Assembly (NCBI RefSeq): GCF_938029845.1
Contig: NZ_CALHGG010000159.1
Location: 1-44,810, forward strand
Source: an uncultured Capnocytophaga sp.
Lineage (GTDB): Bacteria > Bacteroidota > Bacteroidia > Flavobacteriales > Flavobacteriaceae
Reading direction: 5' to 3'
Length of the DNA stretch: 44,810 bases
Positions 8,972 to 19,176 of the stretch are shown here, piece after piece (within the stretch, counting starts at the first letter, position 1; each line of letters begins with the position of its first letter). The position numbers were made by a program, and so were the translations under genes. Under the pieces are notes generated by a model. It searched no databases and was not told the DNA's origin. It was given only the letters and a program-made list of their open reading frames with translations.

Positions 8972-9991
8972 TTATATAGAGCTTTTGAATTGCTCTAAGA
9001 AGCGCACATCATTTTCATAGAAAGCGCGGATATCTCCTATCTGATATAGTAGCATGGCTACACGTTCTAGTCCAATACCGAAAGCAAAACCTGAATATTT
9101 TTCGGGATCTATATTGCAGTTTTTTAGTACATTGGGGTCAGTCATACCACAGCCCATAATTTCTAACCAACCTGTTCCCTTGGTGATGCGATAATCGATT
9201 TCGTTGTTCAGTCCCCAATAGATATCCATTTCTGCACTGGGTTCAGTGAAAGGGAAATAGGAAGGTCTAAGGCGTATTTTGGACTTGCCAAACATCTCCT
9301 TGGTGAAGTAAAGCAGCGTTTGCTTGAGGTCAGCGAAGGACACATTGGTGTCAATATACAAGCCCTCTATCTGGTGGAAAAGACAGTGAGAGCGAGCGGA
9401 TATATCCTCGTTGCGATACACACGTCCAGGGGCGATGATGCGGATAGGAGGTTGGTTTTGTTCCATATAACGCACCTCCACTGAGCTGGTGTGAGTATGT
9501 AGAAGAATATCAGGTCGGGTCTGGATAAAGAAAGTATCCTGCATATCCCTTGCAGGGTGATATTCAGGGAGATTTAGTGCTGTAAAGTTGTGCCAATCGT
9601 CCTCTATTTCGGGGCCTTCGGCTATGCTAAAGCCAATGTTGGCAAATATTTCAATAATTTTATTTTTGATAAGGGACACAGGGTGTCGGCTTCCGATTTC
9701 TATAGGGAAAGCAGGTCGGGTAAGATCATTATAAGCAGGTGCTGCAGTGCTTTGACCGCCCAATCTTTCTTTAAGTTCGTTAATCTTAGCTTCAGCTTTG
9801 CTTTTGAGTTCATTGATAATCTGTCCAAATTCCTTTTTTTCTTCCTTAGGAACTTCCTTGAATTGCGCAAAAAAGTCATTGAGCAGTCCCTTCTTACCGA
9901 GGTATTCCAAACGGAATTGTTCTAACTCTTCCTTTTTTTCAGTCGCAAAAGCCTCTACCTTGGCGATATGTGCTTTGATTTTATCTATCAT
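8972..9991 (-). CDS. pheS: phenylalanine--tRNA ligase alpha subunit
   Basis: Catalytic alpha subunit of the bacterial (alpha beta)2 phenylalanyl-tRNA synthetase, which charges tRNA-Phe in the cytosol. The 339-residue protein has the N-terminal coiled coil (about 1-85, with YLGKKGLLNDFF) and the class II catalytic core. Motif 2 appears as RVYRNEDISARSH near residue 190 and motif 3 as FGIGLERVAML near 304-314. HPARDMQDTFF and FPFTEPSAEMDI are typical of PheS. The beta subunit gene pheT is not in the window. It follows rpiB by 21 bases on the same strand and so is probably cotranscribed with it. Confidence 0.96.
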   Translation of the reverse strand: MIDKIKAHIAKVEAFATEKKEELEQFRLEYLGKKGLLNDFFAQFKEVPKEEKKEFGQIINELKSKAEAKINELKERLGGQSTAAPAYNDLTRPAFPIEIGSRHPVSLIKNKIIEIFANIGFSIAEGPEIEDDWHNFTALNLPEYHPARDMQDTFFIQTRPDILLHTHTSSVEVRYMEQNQPPIRIIAPGRVYRNEDISARSHCLFHQIEGLYIDTNVSFADLKQTLLYFTKEMFGKSKIRLRPSYFPFTEPSAEMDIYWGLNNEIDYRITKGTGWLEIMGCGMTDPNVLKNCNIDPEKYSGFAFGIGLERVAMLLYQIGDIRAFYENDVRFLEQFKSSI

Positions 9992-10012
9992 AGGAATAAC
10001 AATATTATGTGG

Positions 10013-10435
10013 TTAAATTTTCTCTACACGTCGAGCATGTCTGCCTCCTTCGAAGGGGGTATTTAGGAAAGTCTTGACCATCTCAAGTGCTTGTTCTATA
10101 GCTGTAAATCGGGCAGGGATGGCGATAACATTGGCGTTGTTATGTTCTCTTGCTAGGGCGGCTATCTCCTTATTCCAGCATAAGGCACAACGCACTTTGG
10201 GGTGCTTGTTCACGGTCATGGCTACTCCATTGCCACTTCCACAGATAACAATTCCCCAGTCAGCCTCACCCTTATCTATCATCTCTCCTACGGGGTGAGC
10301 AAAATCAGGGTAATCCACACTTTCAGGGGAGTCAGTACCTACATTAGTAACTTCATAATTCTGTGATAGCAAGTATTGCATAATCACTTTCTTATATTCA
10401 GTACCTGCGTGATCATTTCCAATGGTAATTTTCAT
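10013..10435 (-). CDS. rpiB: ribose-5-phosphate isomerase B
   Basis: Enzyme of the pentose phosphate pathway that interconverts ribose 5-phosphate and ribulose 5-phosphate in the cytosol. The 140-residue length is usual. Visible motifs are GNDHAG at 6-11, the catalytic cysteine Cys65 in ICGSGNG, and the C-terminal phosphate-binding run GGRHARRV. It is the first gene of a likely three-gene unit with pheS and the DUF1275 protein, with a -7 box 21 bases upstream. A LacAB/RpiB-type sugar isomerase acting on another sugar phosphate is possible but the motifs fit RpiB. Confidence 0.93.
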   Translation of the reverse strand: MKITIGNDHAGTEYKKVIMQYLLSQNYEVTNVGTDSPESVDYPDFAHPVGEMIDKGEADWGIVICGSGNGVAMTVNKHPKVRCALCWNKEIAALAREHNNANVIAIPARFTAIEQALEMVKTFLNTPFEGGRHARRVEKI

Positions 10436-10455
10436 TAGTCAGTGTTTTTAAGGTG

Positions 10456-10463
10456 CAAAGGTA
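10456..10463 (-). promoter_or_regulatory. -7 box of the rpiB-pheS unit
   Basis: TACCTTTG on the minus strand matches TAnnTTTG and lies 21 bases before the rpiB start. No clear -33 TTG was found at the usual distance. Confidence 0.55.
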
Positions 10464-10507
10464 CATTTTTTTTGGTAGTTTTAAAAGCTATTATCAAGAA
10501 AAAATTG

Positions 10508-10515
10508 TATTTTTG
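10508..10515 (+). promoter_or_regulatory. -7 box for the metallo-beta-lactamase-fold gene
   Basis: TATTTTTG matches the Bacteroidota consensus TAnnTTTG and lies 55 bases before the ATG at 10570. It is divergent from the rpiB box, 45 bases away. Confidence 0.5.
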
Positions 10516-10569
10516 CAGGAGTGGAAATTTTTTCCAATAGAAAAAGCTAACTAATTAAAAATAAGCCTG

Positions 10570-11337
10570 ATGAAACTTACCTTTTTAGGAACAGGCACCT
10601 CACAAGGCGTACCTGTGATAGGCATGGATACTCCTGTGGCACGTAGCCGAGATAAGCGAGATAAGCGTTTGCGTACTTCGGCCTTGCTCTCATGGGGTGG
10701 TGTGAATGTGAATATAGATTGTTCTCCTGACTTTCGCCAACAGATGTTGCGCCATAGGGTACAGCACTTGGAAGCAATCCTCTTTACACACGAACATGCC
10801 GACCATACGGCAGGTTTGGACGATATACGTCCTTTCGTCCTAAAGCAAGGGGATATGCCTATCTATGGACTTGCTAGAGTGATAGAGCAGCTACGCATAC
10901 GCTTTGCCTATATCTTTGCTACTGAGAATCGTTATGCAGGAGCTCCTTCAGTGGCTGCTACTGAAATTACTGCTGATACGCCTTTTACTCTTTTTGGCAA
11001 GGAGGTGATCCCGATTGCCGTGGAGCATGGTACTTTACCTATTTTAGGCTATCGTATAGGAAACCTAGCCTATATCACCGATGCTAAATATATCACTCAA
11101 GCAGAGCTTTCCAAGCTCTATAAAGTAGATACTTTGGTGCTCAATGCCTTGCGTAAAGCCTCACATCCTACTCACCTAAACATAGAAGAGGCCTTGGCCA
11201 TTGTCAAGGAAGTACACCCACGCCAGACCTTTTTTACGCATATAAGTCAAACTATGGGTTTTCATGCTAAAGTACAGAAAGAACTCCCCGCCCATGTATT
11301 CTTAGCATATGATAATCTTATAATAGATATAAAGTAA
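10570..11337 (+). CDS. metallo-beta-lactamase-fold phosphodiesterase (PhnP-like)
   Basis: Metal-dependent hydrolase of 255 residues. It opens with the PhnP-type signature FLGTGTSQGVPVIGMD (5-20) and has the metal-binding motif HEHADH at 74-79, a further His near IAVEHG, and a late His in FFTHISQTMGFH. This combination is seen in the PhnP/RNase Z-like branch that cleaves cyclic phosphate or phosphodiester bonds, such as phosphoribosyl 1,2-cyclic phosphate. No phosphonate-use genes are nearby, so the substrate here is unknown. It is a single-gene unit with its own promoter and a bidirectional terminator that begins within its stop codon. Confidence 0.88.
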   Translation: MKLTFLGTGTSQGVPVIGMDTPVARSRDKRDKRLRTSALLSWGGVNVNIDCSPDFRQQMLRHRVQHLEAILFTHEHADHTAGLDDIRPFVLKQGDMPIYGLARVIEQLRIRFAYIFATENRYAGAPSVAATEITADTPFTLFGKEVIPIAVEHGTLPILGYRIGNLAYITDAKYITQAELSKLYKVDTLVLNALRKASHPTHLNIEEALAIVKEVHPRQTFFTHISQTMGFHAKVQKELPAHVFLAYDNLIIDIK

Positions 11338-11376
11338 AAGGTGAAAAGTAAAAACTAATTTTACTTTTCACCTTTT
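11336..11376. terminator. bidirectional hairpin terminator
   Basis: Arm 11336-11353 is perfectly complementary to 11359-11376 (18 bp, 5-base loop). The arm contains AAAAGGTGAAAAGTAAAA and the structure is followed by T-runs on both strands. It lies between convergent genes. Its arm is a near copy of the hairpin at 3528-3583. Confidence 0.75.
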
Positions 11377-11382
11377 TGTTTT

Positions 11383-13566
<2,184 letters not shown>

Positions 13567-13588
13567 TCAAAAAAAATGAGGGGATTTG

Positions 13589-14053
13589 TCAATTTGTTAA
13601 TTTGTCAACAGGCTCATTATCAAGTTGACTTACTATCTCATTATTAGGTTTTTCATTCTTAATGGTGATAAAGTATAGGCAACTTATCCACCAGCCAATC
13701 CAAAAGAGGTAAAAACCGAAGTGGAATTTGGCTTTCATAACCTTGTGCATAGTGGTGGAGAAATCCCAATAAGTAGCTCCAAAGCCTGCTATACCTACAA
13801 TAAGTAGTAGCCATGCCGTTTTTTTAGCCACTGAAAGATTAGCCATTTTTCGTACGCCCCAAAGTAGGCCAAGGAGTAGGCACTGTGCAACAAAAAGCAG
13901 TAGAGCTGTCTTCCACCACGAGCGAAAAACCATGAATTGCCTATACATGGTGTGAATACCAATACGCCCCAAGAGAGACATTTGAGTGATGAGTATGCCC
14001 GAAACCACAGAGAGAAGGGCATGGAAGAGTAAAAGGGACGTACTTCTTTTCAT
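13589..14053 (-). CDS. small four-helix membrane protein, unknown
   Basis: I do not recognise a named family. The 154-residue product shows four hydrophobic segments: LLLFHALLSVVSGILITQM (about 6-25), ALLLFVAQCLLLGLLWGV (50-67), TAWLLLIVGIAGFGA (79-93) and FGFYLFWIGWWISCLYFI (113-130), with a polar C-terminal tail. Conserved-looking charged or aromatic residues lie between the helices (YRQFMVFRSWWKT, YWDFSTTMHKVMKAKFHFG). It is the last gene of a minus-strand run after the lipoprotein at 14135-14680, 81 bases downstream. Its position below an ABC exporter hints at an envelope role, but nothing more can be said. Confidence 0.6.
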   Translation of the reverse strand: MKRSTSLLLFHALLSVVSGILITQMSLLGRIGIHTMYRQFMVFRSWWKTALLLFVAQCLLLGLLWGVRKMANLSVAKKTAWLLLIVGIAGFGATYWDFSTTMHKVMKAKFHFGFYLFWIGWWISCLYFITIKNEKPNNEIVSQLDNEPVDKLTN

Positions 14054-14134
14054 AAAGGTAAAAAATAAAAGGTGATAATAAGGGCAAAAGGCATTTCACC
14101 CACTAAAAATGGGATTTTTTGGATAGACTTCATA

Positions 14135-14680
14135 TTATTTAGAGAGCGTCCATCCTTCTTTTTCTCGGTATTTGGCCTTGTATTTCTTTTGGATAAAGTC
14201 CTGTCCGCCTGCCTTTTTGTTTAGGAAACTGAAGGGAGTTTCTTTCTTTTGGAAGGTAGCGGTGATGGTAGCACTTTTTTCATTTTTTTGCTCTACGGTA
14301 ACCTCATTGGAGAGTACATATTCTAGGGTTTTTACCTTGGCACGTGTTTCCTTTAGTTCGGTAACATAGGGGAGTGCCTTATCAGTACACTTGATATTGA
14401 CAACCCATATACTATCGTTGGAAAGCCATTTTTTCTTTACCTTAATTTCCTCTATGGATAGGTAATCATCACTTTCCAATTGTTTGATTTGTTTTATCTT
14501 ATCCCCATCCTTTTTGGTACGGTACTTTACTTCACCCAATGTTAGGTGAGCTGTTTCGTACATAGGGGTATCCTGCAAGGCTGCCTCTACTAAGTCATGG
14601 GCTTGAGAGGGAGAGAGTTTGCCATCGGAGCAGGCTACAAGGCTCAAAAGAGCTACTAAAAGTGTAAGAGTATGTCTCAT
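14135..14680 (-). CDS. putative lipoprotein, unknown function
   Basis: A 181-residue product with a lipoprotein signal: a short basic start, a hydrophobic run LTLLVALLSL, and a lipobox LVAC with the cysteine at residue 17. The mature part is Lys/Glu-rich and is predicted to lie outside the inner membrane. Two similar strands with the pattern VKKKWLSNDSIWVVNIKCTDK and ITATFQKKETPFSF suggest a small beta-rich domain of the type found in stress-related lipoproteins. It follows the ABC exporter by 47 bases on the same strand. I do not recognise the family. Confidence 0.65.
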   Translation of the reverse strand: MRHTLTLLVALLSLVACSDGKLSPSQAHDLVEAALQDTPMYETAHLTLGEVKYRTKKDGDKIKQIKQLESDDYLSIEEIKVKKKWLSNDSIWVVNIKCTDKALPYVTELKETRAKVKTLEYVLSNEVTVEQKNEKSATITATFQKKETPFSFLNKKAGGQDFIQKKYKAKYREKEGWTLSK

Positions 14681-14727
14681 AATTTTGAATTTTTAAGTTT
14701 TACTATTTATTATTCGGTTTTCACTAA

Positions 14728-16473
14728 TTACTTAATGACTTGAGTATCATAATAGTTACGATAAGTTTCATTTTGCGCATATAGATCGGTATGGGTACCC
14801 TCTCCTATGAGACAACCTTGGTCTAAGAAGAGGATATAATCGGCATTTCTAGCTACCGATACACGGTGGCTGACAATGATACGGGTGGTATCTTGCACCG
14901 TCTGAGAAAGGTTATGGAGTATTTTCTCTTCTGTATCAGTATCTACAGCTGAGAGACAGTCATCAAAGAGATAGATCTGAGCCTGCTTGAGCAAGGCTCT
15001 GGCTATGGATACACGCTGACGTTGCCCTCCACTTAGGGAAATACCTCTTTCTCCTAGAATAGTCCTATAATTATCTTTGAAATCCATGATGTTGTCATGC
15101 ACTTGCGCGAGTTTGGCTACATGGATGACTTCCAAATCGGTAGCTTCAGGTTTGCCAAACTTAATGTTATTCTCTATAGTATCGGAGAAAAGGAAGGAAT
15201 CCTGTGGAATAACAGAGATGGATTTTCGCAAATCATTAAGGTTGAGAGATTTGATATTTTTTCCATCAATAAGCACTTGTCCCTCTTGTACATCGTACAT
15301 ACGGGTGATAAGGTCGAGGATGGTGGATTTACCTGAGCCTGTACGTCCTATAATAGCAATACTTTTTCCCTTAGGTATATGGAAAGAAATATCCTTCAAG
15401 GCAGTAATTTGGGTATCAGGATAGGTGAAGGTTACATGCTCAAAGCGGATATCTCCTATGATAGGTGTAGGGGAGAAGTTTGTATTTTCAATATCGGGTT
15501 TTTCATCTAGAAATTCGTTGATACGTCCTTGAGAAGCCTCTGCTTGTTGAACAATATTACTTACCCAACCTACCGTAGCTACCGGCCATGTAAGCATCAT
15601 TACATAGATACTAAATTCGGTAATCACCCCAATAGAGTCTATTTGTCCATTGATATACAATCGTCCTCCTATAAAGATAACAAAGATGATACTAATCCCG
15701 ATAAGTAGCAGCATAATAGGGAAGAAACAAGCCTGAATACGCAACAAAGATAAGTTTTTCTTACGTCCCTCTTCGCTAAGAGTCTCTACATTCTTCTGAG
15801 CTTCCTTCTCTAGGGCATAGGCTTTGATTGTGTGTATACCCGAAAAAATCTCTTGAGAGAAAGAGGATATTTCTGACAGGAATTGCTGTACCTCAAGGGT
15901 TTTCTTATTGATCTTTCGAGCGATGAAATAAATGAGTATGGCCAGTATAGGCAGTGGCAAGAGTGCATAGATAGCCAGTGTAGGCGAGGTGTAGAACATC
16001 AGGGGAATGCTACAAAGAAAGAGGGTAATTGTCTGTACACTATACATAAGGGCAGGACCAGTGTACATACGCACCTTTCCTACATCCTCACTAATACGGT
16101 TCATAAGATCACCTGTACGGTTTTGCTTGTAGAAGCGCTGAGAGAGGATTTGGTATTTTTGGTATATTTCATTCTTCATGTCATACTCTATATAGCGAGA
16201 GACATTAATAATGAGTTGTCGCATCCAGAAAGTAAAAAAACCTGAAAGCAAGGTTGAACCTATGATTATCAAAGCACAAGGCAACAATATCTTTCCTAAG
16301 GATTGTTCAGGGGTAGGATGTACTATATAGTTCTCTATCGATTTGATAGCGTATTGTACCCCCTTGGGCATGACAAGGGAGAAAAGTCTTGCTATGATAG
16401 TGATGAGTACCCCCCAAAAGAGCTGTTTGCGATATTTGTAAAAATATTTGTTTACGTGAGTTAAGTGTTTCAT
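14728..16473 (-). CDS. ABC half-exporter with non-canonical Walker B
   Basis: Inner-membrane ATP-driven exporter of the lipid/multidrug type, 581 residues. A six-helix transmembrane domain fills about 1-320 and a nucleotide-binding domain follows, with Walker A GRTGSGKST, signature LSGGQRQR, and Walker B YLFDDCLSAVD. The second acidic residue of Walker B, normally the catalytic Glu, is Asp. This form is known from one half of heterodimeric exporters (MdlA/YheI type), but no partner gene lies next to it. It starts only 4 bases after rpoN, so the two are cotranscribed. Substrate unknown. Confidence 0.9.
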   Translation of the reverse strand: MKHLTHVNKYFYKYRKQLFWGVLITIIARLFSLVMPKGVQYAIKSIENYIVHPTPEQSLGKILLPCALIIIGSTLLSGFFTFWMRQLIINVSRYIEYDMKNEIYQKYQILSQRFYKQNRTGDLMNRISEDVGKVRMYTGPALMYSVQTITLFLCSIPLMFYTSPTLAIYALLPLPILAILIYFIARKINKKTLEVQQFLSEISSFSQEIFSGIHTIKAYALEKEAQKNVETLSEEGRKKNLSLLRIQACFFPIMLLLIGISIIFVIFIGGRLYINGQIDSIGVITEFSIYVMMLTWPVATVGWVSNIVQQAEASQGRINEFLDEKPDIENTNFSPTPIIGDIRFEHVTFTYPDTQITALKDISFHIPKGKSIAIIGRTGSGKSTILDLITRMYDVQEGQVLIDGKNIKSLNLNDLRKSISVIPQDSFLFSDTIENNIKFGKPEATDLEVIHVAKLAQVHDNIMDFKDNYRTILGERGISLSGGQRQRVSIARALLKQAQIYLFDDCLSAVDTDTEEKILHNLSQTVQDTTRIIVSHRVSVARNADYILFLDQGCLIGEGTHTDLYAQNETYRNYYDTQVIK

Positions 16474-16477
16474 TCTA

Positions 16478-17950
16478 CTATAATTCTTTTCTTAAGCGCG
16501 CCACAGGAATATCCAATTGTTCCCTATACTTGGCAATGGTACGGCGCGCAATAGGGTAACCCTTTTCCTTGAGCAGCTCCATAAGCTTATCATCGGTATA
16601 AGGCTTACGCTTGTTCTCTCCTTCTATGATTGTTTGGAGAATCTTCTTGACTTCATAGGTGGAGATATCTTCCCCTTCTTCATTCTTGATAGCTTCTGAG
16701 AAAAAGGCTTTCACGGGCTTAGTACCATAAGGGGTACTAACGAACTTGCTATTGGCTACTCGAGAAACAGTGGAGATATCCATACCAATACTCTCGGCTA
16801 TATCCTTGAGGATAAGTGGTTTTATCTTGGTTTCATCTCCTGTAAGGAAATATTCCTTTTGGTGTAACATAATAGCATTCATCGTAACCAAAAGGGTATT
16901 CTGACGCTGCTTAATAGCATCAATGAACCACTTAGCGGCATCCAGCTTTTGCTTGATGAACTCCACTGCTTCTTTCTGTTTTTGCTTATCTTTCTCTGCT
17001 GAATCCCGATAGGTCTTGAACATCTCGGTGTATTCTTGAGAGACATGTAGTTCGGGAGCATTTCGTCCATTGAGGGAAAGTTCCAATTCTCCATCGTTGA
17101 TAGTAACAGTAAAATCGGGTACTACCTGCTCAGTGAATTTACTTCCTTCGGCATAAGAACTCCCTGGTTTGGGATTGAGCTTCTCTACCTCTTGGATTAC
17201 TTCCTTGAGCGTTTCTTCTGAGATATTGTATTTTTGGATGAGCTTGTCATAGTGCTTCTTGCTGAAGATATCAAAGTTCTCAGTAAGGATCGTAATCGCT
17301 AGTTCGGTGATAGCCGTTTGTGGCTTGCGCTTTAGTTGTACGATAAGGCTTTCTTGTAAGTCTCTGGCACCTATTCCTGCAGGGTCTAGCTGGAAGATAA
17401 CCGTTTTGAGGATATGTTCTACCTCCTTCTCATCAGTATATACGTTCTGAGTAAATGCCAAATCATCGGCTATATCCCTCATAGAGCGACGAATATACCC
17501 ATTGTCATTGATACTTCCTACCAAAAACTCCGCTATCTCTCGCTCTTTCTCTCCTAAGCGAAAGGTATTGAGTTGTTCTATTAGGTATTGGTGAAAAGAA
17601 ACTTCCTCACGATAGGGTAGCCCAAAAGCATCATCCTCATGATAATTGTTAGCATAGAGGCGATAATCAGGAATCTCATCATCACTGAGATATTCATCTA
17701 CATTGATGGCATCAGCTTCTATGATTTGGTTATCTTCGTACTCATCATTTGTGTTATAGTCATCTTCAGGGGCTTCCTCCTGCTCCCAGTCTTGGTGCTC
17801 CTCAGTAGCTTCCAAGGCAGGATTTTCTTCTAATTCTTCTTTTACTCGTTGTTCAAAGGCAAGAGTAGGAAGTTGTACCAACTTCATTAGTTGGATTTGC
17901 TGAGGGGATAGCTTCTGAGTGAGCTTAAGTTGTAATTGTTGTTTTAACAT
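16478..17950 (-). CDS. rpoN: RNA polymerase factor sigma-54
   Basis: Alternative sigma factor that directs RNA polymerase to -24/-12 promoters and needs an AAA+ activator. The 490-residue protein begins with the glutamine-rich region I (LKLTQKLSPQQIQLMKLVQLP, about 8-28), needed for activator response. An acidic stretch (about 50-110) follows, then the core-binding region, and finally the DNA-binding region with the RpoN box ARRTIAKYRE at 468-477. It lies 23 bases after a secreted protein gene and 4 bases before the ABC exporter. A matching activator lies at 32698-33870 in the same window. Confidence 0.97.
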   Translation of the reverse strand: MLKQQLQLKLTQKLSPQQIQLMKLVQLPTLAFEQRVKEELEENPALEATEEHQDWEQEEAPEDDYNTNDEYEDNQIIEADAINVDEYLSDDEIPDYRLYANNYHEDDAFGLPYREEVSFHQYLIEQLNTFRLGEKEREIAEFLVGSINDNGYIRRSMRDIADDLAFTQNVYTDEKEVEHILKTVIFQLDPAGIGARDLQESLIVQLKRKPQTAITELAITILTENFDIFSKKHYDKLIQKYNISEETLKEVIQEVEKLNPKPGSSYAEGSKFTEQVVPDFTVTINDGELELSLNGRNAPELHVSQEYTEMFKTYRDSAEKDKQKQKEAVEFIKQKLDAAKWFIDAIKQRQNTLLVTMNAIMLHQKEYFLTGDETKIKPLILKDIAESIGMDISTVSRVANSKFVSTPYGTKPVKAFFSEAIKNEEGEDISTYEVKKILQTIIEGENKRKPYTDDKLMELLKEKGYPIARRTIAKYREQLDIPVARLRKEL

Positions 17951-17973
17951 AATTTGTTTTAAAAGCTATGGAA

Positions 17974-18444
17974 TTACAAATATTGCAGGCAGATAGTGTT
18001 GTCTTTGCAATAATCTATATTGATAGCTATAATTTCATTTTCTTTGTCAACTACAATAGGAAAACGCACTAATAGTTTGTCATTGTAAGGTAAATAGATA
18101 TAGATCACAACTCCCCTGTCAGAGGTGAGAATATCACTAACACGCTGCTTGGTCTGTCCTGAGTTGATCAGATCAATAGCCTCTTGAGAGGTGTACAAAA
18201 TAGGCCCTTGCTCTTGTATTTGACTCTTTATAACAGTGAAAACTTGTCGTATTTTTTCCATACCGCCTTGTTCGGCTGGAATAACTTGGGTAATTTTCAA
18301 CATAGGGTATAGGATAGGGAAGTCCTCTTCGGAGGTGTTTCTGAGGGCTTCAATAAACCTTTCAACAGTCACTTTTTGAGCTTTTTGGGCATGGAGTGTT
18401 CCCAAGCATAGGAACATACTCACTAGGGTAAAAAACAACTTCAT
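17974..18444 (-). CDS. small secreted protein, unknown
   Basis: A 156-residue product with a clear signal peptide (MKLFFTLVSMFLCLGTLHAQ, cleavage near residue 20). The mature part has no motif I recognise; it alternates helix-like (VERFIEALRNT, PAEQGGMEKIRQVFTVI) and strand-like stretches (RGVVIYIYLPYNDKLLVRFPIVVD), suggesting a compact alpha/beta fold. It is the first gene of the unit that continues with rpoN 23 bases later. Role unknown; periplasmic location is inferred from the signal only. Confidence 0.65.
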   Translation of the reverse strand: MKLFFTLVSMFLCLGTLHAQKAQKVTVERFIEALRNTSEEDFPILYPMLKITQVIPAEQGGMEKIRQVFTVIKSQIQEQGPILYTSQEAIDLINSGQTKQRVSDILTSDRGVVIYIYLPYNDKLLVRFPIVVDKENEIIAINIDYCKDNTICLQYL

Positions 18445-18563
18445 AGGATATATGATTATAGTTATTAGTGCGCAAGTTAATTATTTTTTTGTAAAAAACA
18501 ATTTAAAAATTAATTTTTAACTAATAATTATAAACAATAAAATTATTTTTAATATTTGATAAG

Positions 18564-18616
18564 ACAACAAACTGTCCGAAAAGTACCTTTTGGGGTACAT
18601 AACGGACAGTAGTTGT
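18564..18616. other. nested hairpin between two genes
   Basis: CTGTCCG (18572-18578) pairs with CGGACAG (18603-18609), the outer ACAAC (18564-18568) with GTTGT (18612-18616), and an inner GTACC (18583-18587) with GGTAC (18594-18598). It lies downstream of the DUF2750 gene on the minus strand and is the only GC-rich patch in an AT-rich gap. No long T-run follows the outer stem. A terminator or a structured RNA are both possible. Confidence 0.45.
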
Positions 18617-18638
18617 GAAAATGAATGAAAAAAAATGT

Positions 18639-19097
18639 TTATTCAGCCTCTATTTCTTTAACGTATTCTTTTAAGTCATCAAGGGAGGTAAATCCTTTGA
18701 AGGAGAGGACAACCTTATTGGCTTCTACTTCAGCGATAAGTGCATTAAGTAGTTCTATGGGGGATTCCTCATGTCCATATAGGTCTTCAGAGAAATTAAT
18801 TCCTGCTACGATATCGTCCTGATACATGCTTAGGCACCAGTCTTCCATGAATTCGGCTAAGGGAATTTCACTGATGGTGTATTCTTCCCATTCTTCTTTT
18901 TGGCATGCTTTAGCCCCTTCCTTATCAGACCAAAAGGCAAATACACCTACTTGCTCCTCTTGGTCTTGGGTTACAAACTGATTAGAGGTACAAGCGGCTA
19001 CATATTCGCTTTGTGTATCTCTTAGACAATAAACGATGCCTGTGGCTACTACTTCTCTTATAAAGTGATAGTAACTATCCAATAATTCTTGTTCCAT
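18639..19097 (-). CDS. DUF2750-domain protein
   Basis: A 152-residue cytosolic protein (start chosen at MEQELLDSYYHFI; an upstream in-frame Met at 19142 would add 15 residues of non-typical sequence). It resembles the DUF2750 family: a central part reading FAFWSDKEGAKACQKEEW, then IPLAEFMEDWC and a segment with DDIVAGINF. The family has no assigned function; related proteins are often found near polymorphic-toxin immunity genes or as stand-alone regulators, which I cannot confirm here. An acidic C-terminal tail is present. It is flanked by gaps with hairpins and is probably a single unit. Confidence 0.65.
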   Translation of the reverse strand: MEQELLDSYYHFIREVVATGIVYCLRDTQSEYVAACTSNQFVTQDQEEQVGVFAFWSDKEGAKACQKEEWEEYTISEIPLAEFMEDWCLSMYQDDIVAGINFSEDLYGHEESPIELLNALIAEVEANKVVLSFKGFTSLDDLKEYVKEIEAE

Positions 19098-19176
19098 ATA
19101 TTTTAAAAAATTTGAGTTTTGAGTCCTTTGTTTTGAAATCAAGTGTATTCAAAACTGAGAACTCAAAAACTATATT

